7,952 nucleotides of DNA from Anaerolineae bacterium (lineage in GTDB: Bacteria > Chloroflexota > Anaerolineae > Anaerolineales > Villigracilaceae): the NCBI GenBank assembly GCA_017303735.1, contig JAFLCF010000191.1, positions 1 through 7,952 on the forward strand, in the 5' to 3' direction. The notes under the pieces are model-generated. The model was not told where the DNA came from. It did no database searches and saw nothing but the letters and a program-made list of their open reading frames with translations. Of this stretch, positions 1 through 4,680 are shown one piece after another (the first letter of the stretch is position 1; the number at the start of each line of letters is the position of its first letter). The translations under genes and the position numbers were made by a program.

Positions 1-134
1 TTGCAAACATTCTTTTCGGTGTATGGGAACAACTCCTCATATCGCCCTGCAAGGACACCATTGGTGACGACCACCGATCCGCAGAACATGCTTATGACGA
101 ACACAATCACTGCAATTAAAAGTCTGTCTTTCAT
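1..134 (-). CDS. N-terminal part of a membrane-anchored or secreted protein (runs off left edge)
   Basis: An open frame on the minus strand starts at the ATG at 134-132 and stays open to the window edge, giving 44 residues. It starts MKDRLLIAVIVFVISMF and continues through about residue 30 as one hydrophobic segment. A short basic start followed by this stretch looks like a signal peptide or a single N-terminal membrane anchor. The polar region that follows (RYEELFPYTEKN) would be outside the membrane. A Shine-Dalgarno-like AGGTG lies 4-5 bases upstream of the ATG, and a perfect TATAAT sits 33 bases upstream, so both start and strand are well supported. The family cannot be recognised from this fragment. 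A competing plus-strand frame over the same bases has no ribosome binding site and is probably a shadow. Confidence 0.62.
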   Translation of the reverse strand, partial: MKDRLLIAVIVFVISMFCGSVVVTNGVLAGRYEELFPYTEKNVC

Positions 135-166
135 GGCTCACCTGCCTTATAAGGAAATTGTCTTAA

Positions 167-172
167 ATTATA
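167..172 (-). promoter_or_regulatory. -10 box for the leftmost minus-strand gene
   Basis: Read on the minus strand this is a perfect TATAAT, about 33 bases upstream of the ATG at 134-132. This would give a short leader of about 25 bases that includes the AGGTG ribosome binding site. No good -35 hexamer is seen 16-18 bases further upstream, so the assignment rests on the -10 and its position. Confidence 0.4.
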
Positions 173-231
173 CGCTTCGCCCCAGTATTATTCTGCCCCC
201 CCATTTGGGGCAAGCGGGGAGGAGCTAAAAC

Positions 232-335
232 CGCCCCCTCCCGTCCTCCCCCAAATACGACATGGAAAGCACTTCTGGATTCATTCAAACTATACATTGT
301 CGGATTTGGGGGAGGTGCCGAAGGCGGAGGGGGCG
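232..335. repeat. GC-rich inverted-repeat element, MITE- or REP-like
   Basis: The outer ends are CGCCCCCTCC and GGAGGGGGCG, perfect 10-bp inverted repeats. Inside them, the left arm (232-261) continues with TCCTCCCCCAAAT and an ending CGAC. The right arm (299-335) carries the matching ATTTGGGGGAGG, interrupted by a small GCC-GAA-GGC hairpin at 318-326 that the left arm lacks. The arms enclose about 37 bp of ordinary sequence. The length, lack of coding capacity and long imperfect terminal inversions fit a miniature inverted-repeat or REP/BIME-type element. An alternative pairing exists between GGGGAGGA at 216-223 and TCCTCCCC at 244-251. No clear target-site duplication is visible. Confidence 0.55.
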
Positions 336-354
336 AACAGAAATTAAAACAATA

Positions 355-374
355 CCCTCTCCTTTAGGAGAGGG
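355..374. repeat. Perfect palindrome (hairpin) CCCTCTCCT-TT-AGGAGAGGG
   Basis: Two 9-bp arms pair perfectly around a 2-base centre, immediately before the 41-bp tandem units. I recall palindromes of this type followed by AGGGTGAGG-like sequence as common dispersed intergenic repeats in GC-rich bacteria. It may act as a transcription stop or mRNA-stabilising hairpin, but it has no T-run. Confidence 0.5.
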
Positions 375-379
375 GCAAA

Positions 380-502
380 CGGACAAACTTGATCATTACG
401 TCAATCAGGGTGAGGTCCAACGGACAAACTTGATTATGACGCCAATCAGGGAGAGGTCCAGCGGACACGCCAATCACAACGCTCATCAGGGTGAGCTTCC
501 CC
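380..502. repeat. Three tandem 41-bp units
   Basis: Units at 380-420, 421-461 and 462-502 each begin CGGACA and carry a core of the form CAATCAGGG(T/A)GAGGTCC towards the end. The first two units agree closely. The third is more diverged, with the core shifted by one base and an ending CTTCCCC. The exact 41-bp period and the diverged outer unit suggest an old tandem duplication of a dispersed intergenic repeat rather than a CRISPR array, because there are no unique spacers between identical repeats. Confidence 0.6.
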
Positions 503-532
503 ATATATACGCCTATTATCAATCTGTTGGAT

Positions 533-538
533 TATAAT
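533..538 (+). promoter_or_regulatory. -10 box upstream of the three-gene membrane cluster
   Basis: A perfect TATAAT lies 55 bases before the ATG at 594, in a sharply AT-rich stretch just after the repeat region. No convincing -35 hexamer or extended TG is seen, so it is a candidate only. It would drive the 594-2362 genes as one transcript. Confidence 0.38.
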
Positions 539-593
539 ATTTATAGTGGCAGTCATTTGCAATGTCCAAAAAGATTTAAGTAAAGGGATTTAA

Positions 594-932
594 ATGGACA
601 GACCTCACAGCACTTCAAAACTAGAAACAACTAACCAAATTCCAAGACGCTTAGTGTTAGGAATAATAATTTTATTTTTTACTTCTTTGATAGTTTCTGG
701 CGCACTTGCAATATGGTCTCCAAATTTAGCTTGGTTACCTTTTGTTTTTTTTCTCTTCCTGTTTGGGTCTGTAGCTATTATATATTTTATAAGAAAAATA
801 AATCAGAGCATGGTTCTTAAGCAGAAAGAAGAATTACGCATCCTAAGAGACAAAGAAAAAACACTTCTTGAAACCATAAATAAAAAAGTGAGCGAAATTA
901 TCAATAAAGAATTGGAGGGACATAATGGATAA
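594..932 (+). CDS. Small two-helix membrane protein with C-terminal coiled coil, unknown function
   Basis: This is a 112-residue protein that I do not recognise. It has a polar N-terminal 18 residues, then two hydrophobic helices (about 20-40 and 45-66) joined by a very short turn. A highly charged helical tail (about 71-107, rich in K, E, L and I at heptad-like spacing) looks like a coiled coil. The helical hairpin would place both ends on the same side, probably cytoplasmic given the R-R before helix 1 and R-K after helix 2. AAGGGA ends six bases before the ATG and serves as ribosome binding site. The gene is AT-rich compared with the glyA-gcvT gene. Its last 8 bases overlap the next gene, suggesting translational coupling and a shared role. 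The coiled coil could be a partner-binding arm; that is inference. Confidence 0.8.
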   Translation: MDRPHSTSKLETTNQIPRRLVLGIIILFFTSLIVSGALAIWSPNLAWLPFVFFLFLFGSVAIIYFIRKINQSMVLKQKEELRILRDKEKTLLETINKKVSEIINKELEGHNG

Positions 933-1287
933 GCCTATTATGGAGACACCTCTCCATCCATCTGCTCAAAGTGAAATCATAGACTTAATAACAAAAGATA
1001 CAGAACGGCTGATTATGCAATCTAAAATCGTTGCATCAATTACTAATTCACCGGCAGTATTAAGTAATCATGTTGAAGATGCACATTCAATTCTCAATAA
1101 ACGTTCTGATAATAGCAAAACACGAGATGCAATTCTTATTTTAGGGAGCACATTTCTTGGAGCATCTTTGCCCGGATTCATAGAGTCTGCTCAAAACGCG
1201 AATATTTCCGGAATAACAATTTGGGTTATAGCTGGCATCATTGGAATAATTCTAACTATGTTTGGATTGTGGGGCATGAGTAAATAG
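925..1287 (+). CDS. Small protein with C-terminal membrane helices, unknown function
   Basis: This is a 120-residue protein of unrecognised family. Residues 1-66 are polar and probably helical (QSEIIDLITKDTERLI and following). Two hydrophobic segments follow, about 68-86 (weaker, with small residues GSTFLGASLPGF) and about 95-117. The protein would therefore be tail-anchored, with a soluble N-terminal domain. The start is supported by GGAGGG at 914-919, five bases before the ATG and inside the end of the preceding gene. The 8-bp overlap with that gene is typical of operon partners made in fixed ratio. Nothing in the sequence shows an enzymatic motif. Confidence 0.8.
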   Translation: MDKPIMETPLHPSAQSEIIDLITKDTERLIMQSKIVASITNSPAVLSNHVEDAHSILNKRSDNSKTRDAILILGSTFLGASLPGFIESAQNANISGITIWVIAGIIGIILTMFGLWGMSK

Positions 1288-1363
1288 CTATGATTAAAAA
1301 AACTCAAACACCTCGCATATCATTGGTCCTATCATGGTCAAAAACCCGTCTCTGGAGGTTATC

Positions 1364-2362
1364 ATGTCTCAATTTCTAGAAGTATTTGCCAAGTCACAAA
1401 TACTTGTTACTATTTTAACGGTCTGGATCTTACTTTGTCTTGCAAATCAAAGCGCGAGAGAAGCATTATTTAACCGTTTAGCAACATTAATATCAAAACC
1501 GAATATTTTTTCAGAGGATATGGAACCAAAATCATATCCTTTCTACCCAAGAAAATTGCTTGAGTATTCCTCACATGAATTTAGGCAATTTTTATCGACA
1601 CCAATAAGAAATATTATTGAACAATTTCAACAATGGATAAGTCTTCAAGTAAATCTTCTTTACAATCAAAATAGACCAATAAGAATGGTCGGCTACCTCA
1701 TTTACTTTTTCCTTTTCGTACTATTTGTCTGGGCAGCAGCTATTAGCACATTTAACTCATTGAGTTTATTAAGCCTTTTCGAAGAAATACCTACTTTCTT
1801 AAATAGGTTTGAAATCGCTGTGATAATGGGGTCTCTCGGATCTGCTGCAGTAGCAGGTTTGGTCTTAATGGAGATACAAAGCAAATCCAGTGTATTATCA
1901 AATTGGGAAGATCATGAAGGATCATGGAAAGTTACTGGAAAAGCATTAGCTATTTCTCTTTTGATTTTATCTGTACTAGCTACTGGAGCATTAGGGTTGC
2001 AAACATTCTTAAGGTTAAATCGAGAAGAACTAGCTTTTGAAATAACCCGCGATCTTTGGACGATCACAAATTTCGCATTCTATTTTATTGTTCCAATCAA
2101 CAATGTTTTATCTACTATATTGATAGCATACGAAGCAATACTTGGCATTCTTGTTGTATTGGTAGCAATACAAGTGCTGGTGTTTGGATCAATGTATTTA
2201 TTGAGCTTTATAAGTACAATAATTGGGGCTTTGCTTCCATTTACAATTGATATTTTATTTCGTCTTGTGTTTTTATTGTTCGACTTATTATTTTATTTAT
2301 TAGTCACACCTATCGACTTGATAATTTCCATATTCAAATCTTTATTACACCAAAGGCAATAA
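1364..2362 (+). CDS. Polytopic membrane protein, unknown function
   Basis: This is a 332-residue protein of unrecognised family. I start it at the ATG at 1364 because GGAGG at 1354-1358 lies five bases before it. An in-frame ATG at 1334 would add ten residues but has no comparable ribosome binding site. Hydrophobic segments lie at about 11-27, 108-128, 150-169 and 194-213, followed by an almost continuous hydrophobic block from about 233 to 323 that could hold four more helices. Two polar stretches (about 28-107 and 214-232) are the only sizeable soluble parts. No transporter signature, ATPase or nuclease motif is visible. It is third in a same-strand series after a 76-bp gap from the preceding stop, and is followed nine bases later by a strong hairpin. 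The cluster probably forms one membrane complex, which is inferred from order and shared topology only. Confidence 0.8.
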   Translation: MSQFLEVFAKSQILVTILTVWILLCLANQSAREALFNRLATLISKPNIFSEDMEPKSYPFYPRKLLEYSSHEFRQFLSTPIRNIIEQFQQWISLQVNLLYNQNRPIRMVGYLIYFFLFVLFVWAAAISTFNSLSLLSLFEEIPTFLNRFEIAVIMGSLGSAAVAGLVLMEIQSKSSVLSNWEDHEGSWKVTGKALAISLLILSVLATGALGLQTFLRLNREELAFEITRDLWTITNFAFYFIVPINNVLSTILIAYEAILGILVVLVAIQVLVFGSMYLLSFISTIIGALLPFTIDILFRLVFLLFDLLFYLLVTPIDLIISIFKSLLHQRQ

Positions 2363-2370
2363 AGCACAAC

Positions 2371-2409
2371 AATAGAAAAGGATAACGTAATACGTTATCC
2401 TTTTCTATT
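2371..2409. terminator. Perfect 18-bp stem hairpin, probable bidirectional terminator
   Basis: Two 18-base arms (2371-2388 and 2392-2409) are exact reverse complements around a 3-base loop. Each 3' arm carries a CCTTTTC run in either direction, and the hairpin starts nine bases after the stop at 2362. It is also 10 bases beyond the duplicated glyA-gcvT stop codon at 2420-2422 on the minus strand. It can therefore serve the plus-strand membrane cluster and, ancestrally, the minus-strand gene. It lacks a classic long T-run after the stem. Confidence 0.7.
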
Positions 2410-2418
2410 AGCCTATTT

Positions 2419-2460
2419 CCTACAACTTCGCAAAGCGACTCACTACCTTCGCCCACCCAG
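2419..2460 (-). pseudogene. Duplicated 3' end of glyA-gcvT (gene-end remnant)
   Basis: These 42 bases match 4639-4680 at 38 positions. Read on the minus strand in the gene's frame they give GWAKVVSRFAKL and TAG, against GLAKVVSRFAKL and TAG in the intact gene. Three of the four differences are silent (GTG/GTA, GTA/GTG, TTC/TTT); the fourth is TTG to TGG. Weaker in-frame similarity continues upstream (IDYLT against VDRPA), and an in-frame TGA stops it eight codons before the GWAK segment. It is not a functional gene. It is either the displaced original gene end (the far attachment site of an island) or the relic of a related gene copy. Confidence 0.75.
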
Positions 2461-2497
2461 TTAGATAATCTATCGCTTGTCATATAGAGCAAAGCAG

Positions 2498-2543
2498 GCT
2501 TCCCCACATAAGCCAATCACGGCTCTTATCCGGGTGAGGCTCC
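2498..2543. repeat. Intergenic motif shared with the 441-515 repeat region
   Basis: GCTTCCCCACATA at 2498-2510 resembles GCTTCCCCATATA at 495-507. GCCAATCACGGCTC...GGGTGAG at 2512-2537 resembles GCCAATCAC...GCTC...GGGTGAG at 469-494. The two stretches occur in swapped order, which suggests a dispersed intergenic repeat family rather than a simple duplication. The rest of the 2461-2615 gap shows nothing else that I can identify. Confidence 0.4.
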
Positions 2544-2615
2544 ATACGCTTCAATTATCACGCCCATAAAGGAAAGATAAATATTCGCATGTAATTGTGA
2601 TGTTATCCTTAATAA

Positions 2616-3515
2616 CTATAGCGAAATCTCAAACTCTAATAGCTGAAAAAACACAACAGCAAGCCAGTTACAAAATAATTCATTAACAACAGAGAAAAAT
2701 TCATCCGCGTCTGGAATGTTGTCAGATGAAAAACTTTGCGCTTGACCTGTCAGAGAATGAAAGTACTGATTTCTTAGCTTGATAACCAAATCCACTAATC
2801 CGCCAAACTTAAGTGTTATATCTGAATTTCGAGTTAAAGAAATAACATCAGATGCATCTATATTCTTTTCAAAAGTATCAAAATACCGTTTTTGCCAATC
2901 TGGATGCTTTGCCATGACCACCAAAGTTACTGGGACATCGTAAACTGTTGTGGGGTTTATAAAATCTTTGAAAAACTTCTTGAAAACTCCTAACTCTCCT
3001 GTTCTTGGCTCTGCAAAATAAGATTTCAAGATCATAAAAGTCCTCTCATAATCTTTTGCTCTTGAAGCCCATATCAAGGGGAAGCTGTAAGCAATAGATT
3101 CTAATACTCTATACAAATGCAAAAAGGCGGCAGAATGATTGTTTCGATCAGTTTGGTAAAAATAATTGTAAAACTCAAACAATACCTCCCGGTAAAACTT
3201 AATGTTCCGTCGTGCACTCGAATTAAAATGAACTTCAACAGTCTTCATGCTTGCATAACTTGAGAAAACATTCTTTACAATTCTCCCAGTTCTTCTTCTG
3301 TTAACTTGAAAAAGTACCGTTGAATAATTATTTTTTTGCTGTATAGTTTTCCCTGTTTCTTCACAATAAATACTAATAGTCCCAGTAAGCAATCGAACCA
3401 AAATCCCTTTGTAATTATTTAAAGTACTAAAGTTTTTTAGTGGCGCTGGAAGACTAGCTACTGAGCGCATGGGCAAAACTTCCACAGGAAGAAATCTTGG
3501 TGGTGTATGATTCAT
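2616..3515 (-). CDS. HEPN-motif protein, probable RNase effector
   Basis: This is a 299-residue, probably cytoplasmic protein with no signal peptide or membrane helix. The key feature is R248-N249-x3-H253 (LRNQYFH), the R-polar-x3-H motif that forms the metal-independent active site of HEPN ribonucleases. It lies in a helical C-terminal region, and an earlier helix (FLHLYRVLESIAY, 131-143) resembles the YRVLE-type helix seen in other HEPN-like proteins. The N-terminal 120 residues are basic, with R72-R-R-R75 and R102-R103, and could bind nucleic acid; they match no family I know. The start ATG has AGGGA seven bases upstream. The gene follows the DGQHR-like gene after a 22-bp gap on the same strand, so the pair is very probably co-transcribed. 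HEPN proteins are common toxins and defence effectors that cut RNA. The assignment is based on a short motif plus helical context and needs a profile search. Confidence 0.72.
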   Translation of the reverse strand: MNHTPPRFLPVEVLPMRSVASLPAPLKNFSTLNNYKGILVRLLTGTISIYCEETGKTIQQKNNYSTVLFQVNRRRTGRIVKNVFSSYASMKTVEVHFNSSARRNIKFYREVLFEFYNYFYQTDRNNHSAAFLHLYRVLESIAYSFPLIWASRAKDYERTFMILKSYFAEPRTGELGVFKKFFKDFINPTTVYDVPVTLVVMAKHPDWQKRYFDTFEKNIDASDVISLTRNSDITLKFGGLVDLVIKLRNQYFHSLTGQAQSFSSDNIPDADEFFSVVNELFCNWLAVVFFQLLEFEISL

Positions 3516-3537
3516 AAATCCATCCCTAAAAGCTCTA

Positions 3538-4554
3538 TTAATCCAACTCTGAAAGCAATTGTATTAATTCATTCTCGTCTAATTTTGCAAGGTTTTCGTA
3601 ACGGCTAATAAAATGCTCCGTTAACTTTCTTCTTTGTTGCCCTATATTGAATTTTGAAACATTAAAATATGAAAAAGCCTTTTCAAACACACTTATGGAC
3701 TTTGAAAACTCTTCTGGAGAAACCTCGGAAAGAAAACCAAAAGACTTTTTAACTCCAACTGAAAAACCGATTAAATTGTTGTTAACTTGAAACCAAGCAA
3801 GTGAGGTCAAGTCTTCACTAAATTTAGCTACTAAACCTATAACATCTTCAAATTCAAGGTTGTCATCAGTAATATTTGAATCTAAAATCTTATCAGCTAT
3901 CAATTCTTCCATCTTCGACTCGATAATTTTTTGGTTATCGATGTTTATTGAATTACTCAAGAAAGCAATATAAGCTTTAATAATATCTGCTTTCTTAAAA
4001 GCACCATTCACAGCCCTTTTACTACCTTTTTCAGCATGAACTTTAATACTAAGCGAGTCAAAGTCGTAAACATTCGCTGCTAGCATTTCAATCTGATGCC
4101 TTGGCGTCATAGGCTTTTGTCCATTATTAAGAGTTATCATACGATAAAGTAAATTATCCATTGAATAGCAAATAATAATATTCAAGAATAGCGGGCGAGA
4201 AAGATCGATATCCTTATTGCCTTGATTAGCTCGACTTAAAGTATTCAACCTCTGAATCCCATCGAGAATAAAGGCTTTATCAATGTTTTCGTTGACATAG
4301 TCACTAAGATTTACGCCTTCTAAACTACTGGGTTCTGTGACAAAAGCTAAAGTAATAGGAGGCATAATACAACCTTTGAGAATATCTCTCTCAAGCCTTC
4401 TATAAAATTTTGTGTCTTGTAAATTTCGCTGAATATCAAGTTTACTTATCAATGGAACAAGCTTATCAATCCCGAACTCATAATTTGTTTTTCCAGAGAT
4501 AAATTTCGCAGTAATTACATGATCATCATCGATAGAGTAAACAACTATTGACAT
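3538..4554 (-). CDS. DGQHR/DUF262-like protein (DGIQR motif), probable sensor or regulator
   Basis: The protein is 338 residues. I start it at the ATG at 4554-4552, where AAGGAG at 4566-4561 gives an ideal six-base spacing. The frame extends upstream to a TTG at 4590, but that overlaps the inverted repeat and has no ribosome binding site. Motifs run in the order seen in DGQHR/DndB-like and DUF262 proteins of the ParB-like superfamily. These are IQRNLQDTKFYRRLERDIL with MPPITLAF (41-71), FILDGIQRLNTL (95-106) and ITLNNGQKPMT (140-150). The usual DGQHR or DGQQR is DGIQR here (98-102). In related families this core binds or hydrolyses nucleotides, and DndB is a regulator of DNA-modification genes. 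The C-terminal part (about 185-338) is helical and unrecognised. There is no visible nuclease motif, so the effector is probably the downstream HEPN partner. Roles as a sensor, an antitoxin-like inhibitor or a repressor are all possible. Confidence 0.72.
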   Translation of the reverse strand: MSIVVYSIDDDHVITAKFISGKTNYEFGIDKLVPLISKLDIQRNLQDTKFYRRLERDILKGCIMPPITLAFVTEPSSLEGVNLSDYVNENIDKAFILDGIQRLNTLSRANQGNKDIDLSRPLFLNIIICYSMDNLLYRMITLNNGQKPMTPRHQIEMLAANVYDFDSLSIKVHAEKGSKRAVNGAFKKADIIKAYIAFLSNSINIDNQKIIESKMEELIADKILDSNITDDNLEFEDVIGLVAKFSEDLTSLAWFQVNNNLIGFSVGVKKSFGFLSEVSPEEFSKSISVFEKAFSYFNVSKFNIGQQRRKLTEHFISRYENLAKLDENELIQLLSELD

Positions 4555-4577
4555 AATATGCTCCTTTATGAAAAACA

Positions 4578-4616
4578 TAAAATGGGACAATATCCCACCA
4601 ACATCATCCCATTTTA
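4578..4616. promoter_or_regulatory. Inverted repeat upstream of the DGQHR/HEPN operon, possible operator
   Basis: Ten-base arms TAAAATGGGA (4578-4587) and TCCCATTTTA (4607-4616) are perfect reverse complements around a 19-base spacer. A further TCCCA at 4593-4597 forms a shorter TGGGA-5-TCCCA palindrome with the left arm. The repeat sits 23 bases before the start codon, in the only gap where this operon's promoter can lie. That fits an operator for autoregulation. On the minus strand a TGTTTTTC follows the stem, so a weak terminator for the glyA-gcvT transcript is an alternative. Confidence 0.45.
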
Positions 4617-4638
4617 CATCATCTATTTAATGAGAGAA

Positions 4639-4680
4639 CCTACAACTTCGCGAAGCGACTTACCACCTTCGCCAACCCAG
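4639..4680 (-). repeat. Functional copy of the duplicated gene end (near attachment-site candidate)
   Basis: This is the last 13 codons, stop codon and one further base of the fusion gene, repeated in the same orientation at 2419-2460 with four mismatches. It marks the boundary between host-like GC-rich sequence and the AT-rich cassette. The match ends right at the stop codon on the island side and fades gradually on the coding side. Confidence 0.7.

Larger units (their letters stand above)
135..593. other. Gene-free, repeat-rich intergenic region
   Basis: This 459-bp gap lies between divergent genes. It holds the minus-strand promoter at its left, a GC-rich inverted-repeat element, a palindrome, three 41-bp tandem units and a plus-strand -10 box at its right. 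The open frames crossing it are repetitive, lack ribosome binding sites and give low-complexity peptides, so I see no protein gene here. No tRNA or recognisable structured RNA is evident. Confidence 0.7.
2461..4638. mobile_element. Putative two-gene accessory island flanked by copies of the glyA-gcvT 3' end
   Basis: This 2.2-kb segment lies exactly between the two direct 42-bp copies of the glyA-gcvT gene end. It is clearly more AT-rich than the flanking fusion gene and holds only two genes, both minus strand, of defence-like type. The pattern of gene body, restored 3' end, cargo, old 3' end and old terminator is what integration at a gene's 3' end produces. The longest exact match between the copies is 13 bases (2419-2431 and 4639-4651). 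No integrase, transposase or terminal inverted repeat is seen, so it may be a passive or decayed island, or it may have entered by homologous recombination. Confidence 0.5.

Noticed and set aside
1..228. A 75-codon plus-strand open frame at the left edge
   Set aside because: It has no upstream context and runs into GC-rich repeat sequence. The opposite strand holds a better gene start with ribosome binding site, hydrophobic leader and TATAAT.
380..502. CRISPR array
   Set aside because: The units are tandem and diverged, with no constant repeat separated by unique spacers and no cas genes nearby.
262..537. A 91-codon open frame across the repeat region
   Set aside because: It is made of the inverted-repeat arm and tandem units, has no ribosome binding site, and gives a low-complexity peptide.
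1334..1363. ATG start extending the polytopic protein by 10 residues
   Set aside because: The GGAGG at 1354-1358 is correctly placed only for the ATG at 1364.
2334..2516. A 60-codon minus-strand open frame over the terminator and duplicated gene end
   Set aside because: It reads the duplicated segment out of the gene's frame, crosses the hairpin and lacks a ribosome binding site.
4555..4590. TTG start extending the DGQHR-like protein by 12 residues
   Set aside because: The ATG at 4554 has a well-spaced AAGGAG, whereas the TTG lies within the inverted-repeat region without a ribosome binding site.
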